A stretch of DNA of 64,000 bases from Camelus bactrianus (taxonomy: Eukaryota > Chordata > Mammalia > Artiodactyla > Camelidae), in NCBI RefSeq assembly GCF_048773025.1, contig NC_133552.1, forward strand, positions 24,233,001 to 24,297,000. The letters run 5' to 3'. A program made the translations under genes and the position numbers. Every line of letters starts with the position of its first letter. Position 1 is the stretch's first letter. The notes under the pieces were generated by a model that saw only the letters and a program-made list of their open reading frames with translations, was not told the origin of the DNA and did not search any database. Below, piece after piece: positions 9,101 to 21,162 of this stretch.

Positions 9101-10852
9101 TTGTATCCGTTTGTTATTCCTCTCTCAACTCTAACCTCAGGAAAGGACTTCTGTAATGTCCTTGGAATAAATGCCAAAATAATTAATAATGCCTAAAAAC
9201 AATGCTAAACTTAACTGTTTGACAGGTCTAGAGAGCAGTGTTTTGGAAGAGAGGCTCATGGTATGAATAAAATGATTATATGCAGATCTGGAAAATATCT
9301 GCTTTCAGAATGTTAAAACAAGGCTTAATATACCTTCAATTTCAAATGTATATTACCTCTAAAGTGGTAAACTAGGCAACATTGAGACCTAAGAAAACTT
9401 CTTGTCCTGACTCATATCTAGGCTTTAAGGGAAAGATAAAATAAAATTTATTCTTAAACTATCCATAATATTCTGTCAAGAATTTATTTGTAGAACACCA
9501 AAACCCATTTGACTCTTTAATGTGAGCCATATCTTGACTTTATTAATGAATAAATTCAAAATTTTGAAAAAAGTTTCATAATGGATAGATGCATTAAGGT
9601 TTAACATCATCATAGACCTAACATTAATGCACAGATTTTTATAGTCTGTCTTATTACATATTAAACAGCTTATGACAAGTTATTCCTTTTAGCAAATGCT
9701 AAAATATGTACACATTTTAAAAGTATTTCTCAGTGCTGGCAACAATTCTTATAGATGTTTTATCTCTGTGCTATTAAAAGTGACCAAAAGGACAATTATA
9801 TTACCAACAATAATTTTCTGTACAAAAAGCAAGTGAAGTTCTTAATTATACTATTGTTTATAGAACCAATAAATGTGATTTACTGAGACACGATTTCTAT
9901 TTAAAATGACAGAAGAGAAGAGCTGTTATTGCTTATATTTTAAACAATACAATTGTGTTACATTTTTAGGCACAAAGGATACTACATTGACATAAGAACA
10001 ATTTAAGAAATGGGGGAACTGTCCTTTGGGGTACAGGTAGCTCTGAACAGTGTCTAAGACAGGGAAATACACTAAATTGATTAATTACACTAGCAGTTTT
10101 CAGCCTTATTTGAACATTTTTGAATACAATACTTAGAAGTAGAAGTACTCTGGAGGAAGCATGGGTGGATGTGTCAGTCCAAGTTGACACCTTTGTTGTG
10201 GCTCATTTTATCCCGTGACCTCTAAGGAAATCTTAAGCTGCTTCTCGAATGTCACAGCATGTACCTTGAAATCTACTAAAATAGATTCAATGAATAACTT
10301 TTACAACATATTAATTAGAATGCTCATAAAATCTTAACTGTGAGTGCCACTTTAAAATTTCTTTTTATAGACATTTATTTTTAAAAGAGAATTTTATTTT
10401 TCAGAATTTTGAAATATACTTGATTTTTTTCATTACTTAATATCATTTTACAAATGAAGTGTCTCCTGTCTTCCTTAAGAAAATATAAAGTTAAACCGAC
10501 ATTTTATTCAAGCAGCTCCTGTAAATTATCCAAATTATTAAACATTTACAGTGAGTTTATTATTTATGATTTACTGTTATATGTCCATTTTTATATAGTT
10601 GTCAAACACTGGCTTAAATACCTTAAATATAAATATGTAAATCAAATATGGTTTACATCTAACTTTCCTTCCAGTGTAAAGTCTGAACTCAAGCCATTGT
10701 GATAGCCTTAATTCTTTTCTTGTCACATTTGAAGCACATGTTGCTGTTTCTCAATTTCATACCATTCTTCCTGCTCCAGGCCTGTGCTCCCCCATGGCCA
10801 GGCTCCGGATACCCTGGTCCCTTGCGGCTGAGCAGGCTACCTGGCCCATCCC
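9101..10852. other. 1.75 kb of unassigned DNA
   Basis: AT-rich, no repeat family or coding frame that I can support. The minus frame at 9966-10190 and plus frame at 10454-10702 lack motifs. A GC-richer patch at 10775-10850 (GGCCAGGCTCCGGATACCCT) adjoins the next L1 and remains unexplained. Confidence 0.5.
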
Positions 10853-11284
10853 ATGAATATATGGTCAATTAACTTACCACACAAAAAAGAGGCAAAAATA
10901 TACAACAAGGAAAGTATATTTGCTTCCAGAAATGATATTGGGAAACCTGGACAGCCACATGCAAAACAGTGAAACTGGACACCTATCACATATCATATAC
11001 AAAAATCATTTCAAATGGACTAAAGTCATGAATATAAATGTGAAACCATCTTAGAAGAAAACATGGGAGATAAGACCCTCAGTCTCAGTCTTAGCAATGA
11101 TTTTTTTGGGCTTGACATCAAAAGCAAAGGCAAAAAAAGCAAAAATAAATAAGTTCAACTACATAAAACTAAAAAGTGTGTGAGAAGCAACAGAAACAAA
11201 ACAAAAAGGCAACCTACTTAATGTGAGAAAAGTTTGCAAATCATATATCTGATAAGGAGGATTGGGGGATGGATATTTGAAGCC
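10853..11284 (+). mobile_element. L1 LINE ORF2 C-terminal fragment, interrupted
   Basis: ATATGGTCAATTAACTTACC, ACCTGGACAGCCACATGCAA, TTAGAAGAAAACATGGGAGA, AGCAATGATTTTTTTGGGCT and GCAAATCATATATCTGATAA follow the C-terminal part of L1 ORF2 in order. The match stops near 11258-11284 at the GC-rich retrocopy and resumes near 12235 at the place where L1 would continue. So the retrocopy landed inside this L1. Confidence 0.85.
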
Positions 11285-12223
11285 AAAGAAGGGAGAGAAG
11301 ACGGCGCTGTGCACAGACCTTCTTTTTTTTATGAATAAAGGAGCAGTTCCGTCGGGCCTGGGAGTTCAGCTGCGTTCCTTCTGTCTTCGCTGCGTCCACC
11401 GCAGCTTGACAATGCAGATCCATGGGGGCGCAGGGTAGGTGATCAGCTCCCGCACAATCCTCTGATTAGCTGGCGTTGAGGCAGTGAGGCGGTCAACACT
11501 GTCAACCCCCAGGCTACGGAAGAACTGGTAGCGGCGAGGCTGGAAAACCCACTGGCTGCTCAGGTGGACGGGACTTGTCTAAAGAGGAAGCATGAGGCCA
11601 GCAGAAGTCCCTGCAGGAGAGTGGAAGTACCGTTTGTGCATCCCACGCGAGCAGCCCCACAGGATATGAGTATTCTCAGCTGCCGTGGTGAGGACTCCCT
11701 AGGAAATTCCCGATACAGAGCAACAACTCCGCTTCAGAGAGTCCCGTGAAAAGCTGCGTCAACAAAATCCGAGGAGAATCGTCCTTGAAAAAGGAAGCTG
11801 AGCGTCGTCCAGTTCTGCCTCCGCTCTGTCTGAGACCTTCCCTGGCACACACAGCTCCGTCTCCACACTCTCACAACTGCCAGTCTCGCAGCACTGCCTC
11901 TTGAAATGCTGCTGCACATGAAAGCCAGTATTTGCAGCCATGAATTCACGAGAGTTCCCCTGGCTGGCTGCCTGGAACCGAGTCCACGTGCTGGTAACTG
12001 CTTGTGCACCTAAGTTACCCTGATTCCCTGTGCTTTTCTTCACGCTGGTCATCCTGGGGAAAGACCACATCCTCATTGCGATGCCCAGTGTGAGAATTCA
12101 CAATTTAAGGGCTGATGTTTCCATGAAGGACAGCTGTGTATTCCAGCACAGATAATTGTCGATATTTAATAAAGGCCGTGATAGCCTTTGAAATGTAAAA
12201 CAAACAAACAAACAAACAAAAAA
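11285..12223 (+). pseudogene. GC-rich processed retrocopy, parent gene not identified
   Basis: A block of about 0.94 kb that is far richer in G+C and CpG than its surroundings and sits inside an L1 fragment. It ends with TTTAATAAAGGCCGTGATAG, so a polyadenylation signal (AATAAA at 12168-12173) lies 22 bases before an A-rich tail of AAAC units (12196-12223). No intron-like interruption is apparent. These are the marks of a reverse-transcribed mRNA on the plus strand. The longest plus frames are short; 11564-11749 encodes CLKRKHEASRSPCRRVEV and another frame reads SPVKSCVNKIRGESSLKKEA. If coding, the copy is broken. I could not match either to a known protein. A non-coding RNA parent or a 3' UTR-rich copy is possible. 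Minus-strand frames at 11734-12076 are shadows. Target-site duplications are not clear. Confidence 0.6.
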
Positions 12224-12234
12224 CTGTTAAAATA

Positions 12235-12442
12235 ACATGTACAACATGTACATGTACAACTCAATGGTAAAAATATATTTATTTTATGAGGAAGTTAATA
12301 TATGTTTTTCCAAAGAAGACATACAAATGGCCGACTGTTACATGAAAATGGGCTCAATACCACTAGTCATCAGATAAATGCAAATCAAAGCCTCAAAGAT
12401 GTATCATTCACATCTGTATTAGATGGCTGTCATCAAAAAGAG
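12235..12442 (+). mobile_element. L1 LINE fragment, continuation after the retrocopy
   Basis: ACAACTCAATGGTAAAAATA, TTTTTCCAAAGAAGACATAC, AAATGGCCGACTGTTACATG, CAGATAAATGCAAATCAAAG and GGCTGTCATCAAAAAGAGA continue the L1 ORF2 tail region that was interrupted near 11284. Confidence 0.85.
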
Positions 12443-12474
12443 AGCTCTGCACCATCTCACTGGTGCAAATACCA

Positions 12475-12758
12475 TAATAAGAGACAAACAAGGATGTACA
12501 TAAAGATTAAGTTATCAATCCAAGAAGGTATAACAATTGTAAATAATATATACACACCCAACAGGAAGACCTAAATACGTAAAGCAAATATTAACAGACG
12601 TAAATGGAGAAATTGACACTAACACAATATTAGTAGAGCAATTTAATACTCCACTTACATCAATAGACAGATCATACAGACAGAAAACCAATAAGGAAAC
12701 ACCGGCCTTAAATGACACATTAGAGCAAAATAACTTTAAACATGATTCTGCATTCAAT
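12475..12758 (+). mobile_element. L1 LINE ORF2 endonuclease-domain fragment
   Basis: Reads as a decayed stretch of the L1 endonuclease domain: IQEGITIVNNIYTPNR near 12515-12568, then TPLTSIDRSYRQKTNKETPALNDTLEQ-like residues at 12648-12735. In an intact L1 this part lies about 3 kb upstream of the preceding fragment. Here it lies downstream, so it is either a separate insertion or a rearrangement. Confidence 0.8.
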
Positions 12759-15480
12759 TACAATCTTAGTATCTCAATACATGTTAAAATGAGTGTCAGT
12801 TTTATAGTGGATGCCATTTTCTGAATTCATCAAAGCTTCTGTGACCTCTTTGTAAGGGCAATAATGATGACAGAACAAATCAAAACAGGGATGGCAGCAT
12901 GGCTTACCACTAGCCCCCATACTAAATAAATAAAAGGAAACAAAATAATAGAAACAAACAAAGACTCTGTAAAACTTACTTAGGTAAGTAGGTGGTGAAA
13001 AAAATATTTAGCTACAAAATAATTTATATAGTGTAACAGATTCTGAGGAAAAAATGCTATAATCCTTATACATGTCTATCATTCTTTGAAAATATCACAA
13101 ATATGATGAAGGGTACATAAAGTGAGATCATACATTTATTTTTTGATGTATTCATACTTGAATACATACATTTTCATATTCACAATAGTACAATTTTCCC
13201 ATGTTTAAAAAAAAAAAACTAAGAAGTGTTCAACTTCGTTTTATCGTAGCATATATATATATTGGCAATTTTCTTTTTAGTGTTTTATGCAGTGACCCTA
13301 TTTAGTGTCTTCTTGTACTAGCTAGACTAAAATAGCATAAGGGATATTTTCATGATTTACATTTGACCAAATTACTTAACTAAGTTTTTTTTTGTTTTTT
13401 AGAAAATCCATTAACTAGGACTTTGGGCACAATTAGATTTATGTGTTTTAGAAATGTTATTACACATGTAACAAATAATTTCAGTAGCTGTGATCAGACT
13501 TCTTGAAGAGCAAGATATTGTTTGAGAAAACAACTTTGATAAAATTTGGGAATGGATGTGGGATAGGGAGTAAAAAGTGAGACCTTAATGTCAGTAACTT
13601 GCTCTTTTATGAGTTCTGTTTTTTCCTCCTTAGAAGAGAAAAAAGAAGAGAATAGAAATATTTGTACCTTTCTTTGACATGGGATGAATGGATAGTAAAA
13701 ACAGTTATATGCATTCTTGTGCTTCTAATTCTTCATTCTAACTGCAGTGGCTAAAACGCCTTACAGTGCCTCTAGTGTTTATTAGTAAACATACTGGCCT
13801 TAGGACTAAAATATATATAATTATTTCATATATGTATTTGAAATCATATTATATAGTATCCTCCATTTCTATTTTCTTGAATCTTTTTTGATGAATGATT
13901 ATTGAATATTTAAAGGATTTCTCAACCTCTATGTACATAATATGATTTTGTCTCATATTTATAAATATAGTATATTAATGAATTTCTTAATATTAAAGCA
14001 ACATCACATTCCCATAGTAAATTACATTTTCTTTTCCCCAGAGGATGGACTTAGTTATTTTGTAAAATTGTATTACCTAATTTTCTGCACTAATTCTCTG
14101 TATTTTAATTTTCTCTTCTTCATATTTGTGATAGTGAGATGTTTTACAAGATTCCCAGTTCAGTGGCATCCTTTTCTGTTAGTCTGACAAAGTTCAGTTA
14201 CTTTAAGTGGTTAATGTTGTTTGATTTGGTGGGAGGGAGGGGTTGTCCCTCCTGTCTTACAGAAATCTAGAATTCCCCCCTTACTTCTCTTTTCCCCTCT
14301 ACCACCCAATTGCCATGGGATCTTTTTGCATTTCTTCTCCTCCAGAAGCTATGTGTTTGGAAGAATATCCCTTTGAATCCTGCTTGACTCTTTACAGACT
14401 AGAAGGTTCCATTCCTCCAGCTCTGCTCTGTTCCTCCTAGATATTTATTTTTGTATTTGTGTATTTATTTATGGTATTTTTTGAGTCAGAGTGGACTTAA
14501 TCTTTCTGGTGGTTTTATTAACTCTGCCTCAGGTACCTCAGTGGCATCCATCTTTTTCTTAATAACCATTTTGAGGGGTTTACTTTCCTTGTCACAGATC
14601 CTTGAATAGGGGTGGAGGGCATCTGGGCAGAGGTAGACATGAGCTGTGTAATGGGTTTTATTGCCTTTTCCTTCTCTTACAGCTATTTTGCCATTTTGAC
14701 ATTCTTGATTATCAGGTGGTTTTAGAAGATGATTTTGCTTGGCGATTTTGTGATTGTGAAGTTATTTCCTAACACTGTTTTAGGCTACCCAGAAGTTTCA
14801 TAGTATCATCACTTAACAGACCTAATTTACTTGTCTATTGTATTTATTGTCCATACTTGCAACATGCACACATAGTTATACATTATGCACATACTTGTAT
14901 ACACATAACCTAAGCTCCAGCAAGCAGTGATTTTAATTTTGGGGGTAACTAATGTATCTCTGGTACCTCAGCCTCTACATTAAGTGTGTTTATTGGTGAT
15001 GTTGAGAGAATTGAAAATTGAATGTTTTTTGGTCTATTCAATAGACCTGCAGGAAGGATGAGACATTACCAGCAATTAGTGACCACAAAAAAAAACCCCA
15101 AAACCCCAAAAACTAAACCTTCCATGTAATATGATTTACAGATGATGAAAAAGAAAGGGTTCTCTCTTGCTTTTGGATCACAAGTTGAAAAAAGAAAAAC
15201 AGTCCTGAGACTTGTCAAAACCATCCCCTAGATCCCATGAGAGATCCTATCAGCAGTAGCATAAAAAGTAGGCAAGCCAACTTAGACGTTTCAAGAGAAG
15301 GAGAGAAAAATAGATGGGACCATGGAGACAGAAAGCTAGATAATCCTGAATTCGAGGCAACAGACAGGTGTGAAGTCAGGGATCCTTTGACCTTTTGTTT
15401 TATCTTTAGTCATAAGGTCTTTTGGTCTTTTCTTTTTCTGTCTTTTTACTTATGAAAGGGTCTTGATACATATATATATA
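12759..15480. other. 2.7 kb of unassigned AT-rich DNA
   Basis: No repeat family I can name with confidence and no credible gene. The open frames at 13942-14187, 14243-14440 and 15237-15455 are 65-81 residues, without motifs. Simple runs include A12 at 13208 and a short TA run at 15468-15482. Confidence 0.5.
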
Positions 15481-17094
15481 TATTCAAGTGGAATGTCCAA
15501 ACTGACTTCACAATGTTTGAACTGATTAACAAAAATGTTCCCAGTTGGTTAACGTGAATGCTCAAATCATCTTCAAATTTTTTCGTTATAAAGTTACCAC
15601 AGAACATTCAAAATTTCTAATTTTTTCTACTGCAATTCACTATTTGAATCTTTGGTAGTATCAAGCACAGAATTTACCAATATATGATGGCTCTTTGTGA
15701 CTTTAATTTTTTATTTCTCAAATTTCTAATTTGTTCTAATGAATGTATGCCTAATCTTATCTTCTCAGTTTCTAATTTTTTTCAAAATTCCTGTTTGTTT
15801 AAAATTAAAATTTTCTCTTTGAAAATCCAAATATTTATTTTAAACATTTACATGTAAATAAATTGTGTCTGTTGTGAAATTGCATTTCCATTATTGATTC
15901 ATTCTTCTCTTTCATGACATTCATTTTTATTTTTCACTATGGCTTAAAGTTTTACATGCAAACTCACTTTTGATTGGGAGCTTCTCTCTCCTCTCATCTC
16001 CAATTCTATCTCTGTCTCCATCCATTTACCACCTTTCCTCCCTCCCTCCAGTTACTTTCATTTTTTTGTACACATTCTCCCCTACCTAGCAATAAAGCAG
16101 TTTTCCCTGCTACACTCCCTAGGCACTAATATGATGGAAGCAGATTTTATAATCATGTTTGTAAGCCATTGCTCTCCAGGGATATTGGTGATGCTGCAGA
16201 TTCCCCGTGAAGAGAAGGCACAGCATGCTTCTGATGCTGGTTTCTGGGCACTCTCTCTTTTCCATCTCCTTTGGTTTACAGTTTCTGATAAAGACGTAAC
16301 CCATGTCCTTACGTTGTTAGCTTTTTCTCTTGAGCCATCTTTTATCACAAGAAAAGCTTCACAACTGCCTTTCCTTATCTTATCTTATGTGGATAGTCGT
16401 TCCCTTTTTTCCTAAAGGAGTCATATATAGGCTGGTATCATTGCCTATTTAACAACCAGAGATCAGTATCATTCAACATTTGGTGATTTGATTTTATTTA
16501 ATTTTTTATAATGACATTTTGTCATATTTAAACTCAGCTATGTCTTCCTGGTTCCTTCTTTTCATATTTGTTTTTCAGTCATTGCTATGTATTTGGAGCA
16601 GTAAGTATTTTCTCAGTGTATATACTCTGAGGCTTGTTAGTAGGAAGCTAAACTTGTTTTGCTCAACAGTGTCAAAATTTAACAATAATGGCAATGCACA
16701 GTGGTGTGTGTATGGCAACATAAATATGAAAATATAGACTAGCTAGTATTTCAAAGCAGTTAAGTGTCTTACGACCTTGTTGATGAAAATTCTTTCTTAG
16801 TTAGGCTTTCCTTACAAGCTCTGTTACACATATTTAACTCAACCCAATGGGACTTCCAGAATTCACAGGTGAAGGAAGACAAATAAATGCACCTGGAGAG
16901 AAAGAAAGAACCATATGACAGCTGTTGAAGACAGATTTTGACCATCTGTTATAGAGTGACTACAAGAGGAAACATAAGGATATTTGAGAATGTGGATTAT
17001 GTGAGGCCATCATAGTATAAAATTTGATTTATATGAAATATATTTTTAGTCATTCAGATGACTAAAATATATTTCCCATATATAATTGGTCTTA
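15481..17094. other. 1.6 kb of unassigned DNA
   Basis: Overlapping short frames on both strands at 16082-16415 (88, 61 and 94 residues) share the same bases and none shows a domain, so they are chance openings. No repeat recognised. Confidence 0.5.
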
Positions 17095-17885
17095 GTCCAT
17101 GGTTTCTGGGTCACATCTCCCAAAAATTCTTGGAGTTTTCTGAGTTATAAGAGGAATAAGAGTATCTTTTGTCATAATATTTGGTCTCTTGTCATCAGTT
17201 CCTGAAATTGCTTCAGAATCATAAAAGTAAAATTAGTGTCTTGTTGTTCAACTGAGTTTATGTTAATGAGGTAAATTTTGGGAGCACCTAAGGATGGGAG
17301 CTGGTTGCCAGGGGAATCAATCATGAATAAAGGGGTGGAAGTTTTGGTCCCAAGCCTTGATGTCCAGGGAGGGAGGATGGATTGGAGGTTGAACCAGTCA
17401 ACAATGGCCAAATATTTAATCAATGCCTATGTAATGAAGCCTCCATAAATACCCAAAAAGATGGATTTTGAGATCTTCTGAGTGGGTGAACACATGAAGA
17501 TTCAGGGAGAGGTCATGGAACCTCTGTGCCCTTTCTCCATAACTTGTCCAATGCATCTCTTCAATTTGCTTTTCCTGAGTTATGTCATTTTATAATAAAC
17601 AGTCACTAAAATGTTTCTCTGAGTTTTGTGAGTGGCTCTAGCAAATTAACTGAACCCAAGGAGGGGTTGTTGGAACATCCAATCTATAACTGGTCTGTAA
17701 GAAGGACAGGACACAACTGGGCTTGCAAATGGTGTCAGAAGTGGGGGAGGGTCAGTCTAGTGGGACTGAGCCCTTAAGCTGTAAGATCTGAAGCTTTCTC
17801 CAGGTCGGTAGTACCACAGCTGAGTTGAATCACACACAGCTGTCATCCAAGAACTGCTTGGTGATGTGGGGACTCCTCCATCACC
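17095..17885 (+). mobile_element. Solitary retroviral LTR fossil, family not pinned
   Basis: TGAAGCCTCCATAAATACCC, TTTTATAATAAACAGTCACT (polyadenylation signal), CTCTGAGTTTTGTGAGTGGC, AACCCAAGGAGGGGTTGTTG, GTCAGAAGTGGGGGAGGGTC and GGGACTGAGCCCTTAAGCTG form the layout of a U3-R-U5 LTR that I recognise from other mammalian genomes without being sure of the family name. No internal retroviral region is seen beside it. It is decayed and shared-mammal in age. Confidence 0.6.
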
Positions 17886-19535
17886 TCCATATTGAAATTG
17901 AGTCCAGAACCCAAAATACATAGCAATAATCTATTAACATAAAATTAATTAAACAAGCATGGACAAGATAAAATCACCTTAACTGAACAATATTACTTAA
18001 AAACAATTAATATCACCATAATCAAGCAGGATGTCTTTCTGTACCAGAAGTCAATGTGGTATAGAAAATACTCAAACCATTTATGCTGAATTACGGAAAA
18101 GTCTGCGGTCTTAGAAAATTGAATATTTAATAATGTAAGATAATGGAAGAAATCTCTTTGGGATAAAATGGAACAGTACCAACACCCTGACTACTGCTAA
18201 ATACATTAGTAATTGAGGGGCTGCTGGAAAATCGAAAGCAAATGGATTTTTATTAAATAAAATATTTCTACAAAGACTCACTCAATTTTCAGTAAATTGT
18301 ATTTTTCAATGTTTGAAAGTGAAAAAATACTTCAGAAATCAATTTTAGGATGTTTCACATATTCATAAATTGTTTCAGTAATCCACCTTTTTTATTAGAA
18401 ATAGTTTGAATATTTTGAAGACTTGAATGAATGAATTACATACAATAAATGTTGAGTGAATTCTACTAGACTGTTAATAGGAGACCCAAGTGTAAAATGT
18501 AGTGATTGAATCACAAATCTGCTTCTCAAGAAACCAGCATAATGGCATAGCAGAAAGTAAGAGAAGTTTAGGACAAAAAAAAAAACTGGACAATTCTTCT
18601 ATATTGTGAGGTGTTTTCCTGTGAGTCTTCTATATGTCTACATATCTTGTGAGTAGAAGCATTGACTGTCTTTGTAGTGAACTGTCTTTTTGAATACATT
18701 TGTATAGCTAACAGTCTTGGAAAAGTGAAATAGTGTCTCCCTTTAGAGAAAAGGGCAGCGCCATTTAATGTTCAGGATAATAAAGATAGTGTCTCTCTCC
18801 AGTTCAAAAGTAAGGCATACTTGCTACTTATTGCCTATTATAAAAGATTCAGCTTTCTTATGATCAGTGTTTCCCTGCTACAATGCATTAAGATATGTGC
18901 ACACTTAAGCTTTTCCTCTTCATTTTGTCTTGAGGGAATTACAGGCTCTGGGAACTGGTAAAAACAATAACATTGGCTACTGTTCTTGCCATTGGTTCAT
19001 TGTAAGGTCTTTTGCTTTTATCCAGAGGTCTTGCATACTTTGTCGGTATTTATGAAACTGTGGCAGGCTAATTGCACAGCGCTTGACAGACAAAGCTTCC
19101 TTTAATTGTAAAGTATGGTAGCACTGGGGAAGGGAAGCAGGAGAAGACAAAGATATTGATTGTACTGTGTTTCTAAGATCAGACTACCTTACAACAGGGT
19201 AAAGTCACTCAAAGGGAACATTTTGGTTAATTATAAATGTAACCCACCCTCATAATCAGGCAGATAATAAAATCAAGTATCCTACAGAAAGGATAACTTT
19301 CAACCAAGAGCTGGAATATTTTAGAGATTTGCCAGTGTTGATAGAGATATTTTCGTAGTGTATCATAAAAACTTGAAGGATTGTAAGACTCTTCTTTGAC
19401 AAGACTTTCCAAAAATTGCTATTGTAAATATATTTAAATTTAAAGAAGCATATTCTTGAACACAAAATATACTTCATTAATATAACCAGCAAAAGCAATA
19501 AAAAGGAAGCAAAAAGGAGAAATACACAGTGTTAG
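17886..19535. other. 1.65 kb of unassigned DNA
   Basis: AT-rich. The two overlapping minus frames at 19227-19498 lack motifs. No repeat recognised. Confidence 0.5.
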
Positions 19536-19885
19536 ACGGTTGCCTAAGTTACATTAAAAATTTGAATTATTTATTTGAGCAAGCATTGATTTGAATTGGG
19601 TAGCAGCAAACAAAAGTGGTTAGGAGTGCTCCACCAATAAGAATTAGGGACAAGCTTTTTATATAAAGAGGTGGAAGCAAAGCAGATAAATTATTTGATT
19701 GGTTATAACTTAACTGGTTGCCTTATTTGGAAAGTCTGTTTGGCTGTTTGCAATTGGTTTTTCTAAGTTTCACTTTCTCAGATTTGGGTGCATTGGCTCT
19801 GGCTTAGGTTTTGGTTTGATTATTTAGGCTAATGAGGCATTAGAGCCGCCACCGTCTAAAGGTTGCTTTGTTAACACACTTTAAC
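19536..19885. mobile_element. Possible LTR-type fossil
   Basis: AGGAGTGCTCCACCAATAAG, a TATA-like TTTTTATATAAAGAGGTGG, GGAAAGTCTGTTTGGCTGTT and GAGGCATTAGAGCCGCCACC look like a decayed mammalian LTR or related interspersed repeat. I cannot name the family and the ends are uncertain. Confidence 0.35.
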
Positions 19886-20634
19886 AATGAATAGATAGAT
19901 GATTGACACTTAGATTATTTAGATTGATCTATTTCTACATTTATGTCTACCTATCTATCTTTCAACCTATCATATCTCCCATACAGTGATAAAGTGATTT
20001 TTGGCAACTGTTAAGAAATAAGTGATCAGTGACATTTTTCTGATGATTTTTCATATTTCTTTTTGCTTAGTATCTTATTTCCAAATAACACAACATTTAC
20101 ATTGATTTCAAATAACTGAAACCTAGTGATGGACGCCTATATGGAAAAATCTAGGGATACTTATAGGCATATTGAACTACTCTGAGGATCCTGCCCAAAA
20201 ATGATTGTTAGCATTATTGTTATTTTTAATTATTGTTTAAGAAATTAACAGTCTTGATTTAATTTAATAAAAGATGAATAAGAAAATTAAACAAAAATAA
20301 CAAATGAAAAACACATGACTCCAAAGAGTAATTTCCCTAAAATAGTCTAATAATGCATAAATGATAGGAGAAAAAAGAAAACAAAAACAAAAACAAAAAA
20401 CCATAAAACATCAAAACACAATTAAAGAAAAAATTAAACTTACAAATGTACATTTTAAAAGATCAGTTGCTAAAGGAAGCAAAAAAATAAATTTGAATGC
20501 CAACAAATGAATATTTTAATGTAATTTAAGAAAAAGACATAGTTATTTTAAGTAAAAGATGAAAAAATATCAACTTATAAGACTGATTGCTGCAACAGAA
20601 TGAATCTAACATCTCTAAGATAGCAGCTAACAAT
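19886..20634. other. Unassigned AT-rich DNA
   Basis: Contains short GATA/CTAT-like runs near 19890-19965 and A-rich segments near 20370-20400. No gene. Confidence 0.5.
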
Positions 20635-20815
20635 TCTAGTCTTGAAGTTAGATTATTTGGATTTGAATTCCAGGTCTTCCACTAACTAGGTATGTGATCT
20701 GGGGAAAGTTTCTTCATCTGTTAATAAAGATAATAATGAGCATAAGAAATTTAGAGGTTTGTTTGAGGGTTATGATAATGTTTGAAAAATACTTAGAACA
20801 TTTGATGAATGTTAC
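20635..20815 (+). mobile_element. MIR SINE
   Basis: GATTATTTGGATTTGAATTC, CTTCCACTAACTAGGTATGT, GATCTGGGGAAAGTTTCTTC, ATCTGTTAATAAAGATAATA and a decayed 3' part ending ACTTAGAACATTTGATGAAT follow the MIR order. Old, no target duplications visible. Confidence 0.8.
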
Positions 20816-20867
20816 AAGAAGAATGGCAAGAGTTCTAAAGTTTGTATACTTTCAAGATTATACCTAA

Positions 20868-21162
20868 GAATATAAACAACAGAAATTTCTTTCTCTTAGT
20901 TCTGAAAGCCTGAGATCAGGATGACATGGTTGAGTTTTGGTGAGGAACCTCTTTCTATAACACAAAAGACTGCCATTTTTGTGTTGTGTCCTCACATGGT
21001 CAACTCTCTGCCTCTTCTTGGGAGGGGCTAACCCAATTAACAGTGGCTCCACTCTCATGGTGACCTAATTATCTCTCAAATGTCCCACCTCCTAATCACA
21101 CTGGAGGGTAGATTTTTAACGTACGAATTTTGGGAGGACACAAACATTCCATCTATAACACA
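20868..21162 (-). mobile_element. Solitary LTR fossil, ERVL-MaLR (MST/MLT1-like)
   Basis: On the plus strand: AAACAACAGAAATTTCTTTC, TAGTTCTGAAAGCCTGAGAT, GTGTTGTGTCCTCACATGGT, CACTCTCATGGTGACCTAAT and CACAAACATTCCATCTATAA. This is the reverse complement of the MST/MLT1 LTR layout. Decayed; no internal region beside it. Confidence 0.8.

Noticed and set aside
11734-12076. Minus-strand gene in the GC-rich block (91 and 105 residues)
   Set aside because: The polyadenylation signal and tail place the transcript on the plus strand; minus frames are shadows.
16082-16415. Bidirectional overlapping gene pair
   Set aside because: Three frames use the same bases on both strands without any domain; chance openings.
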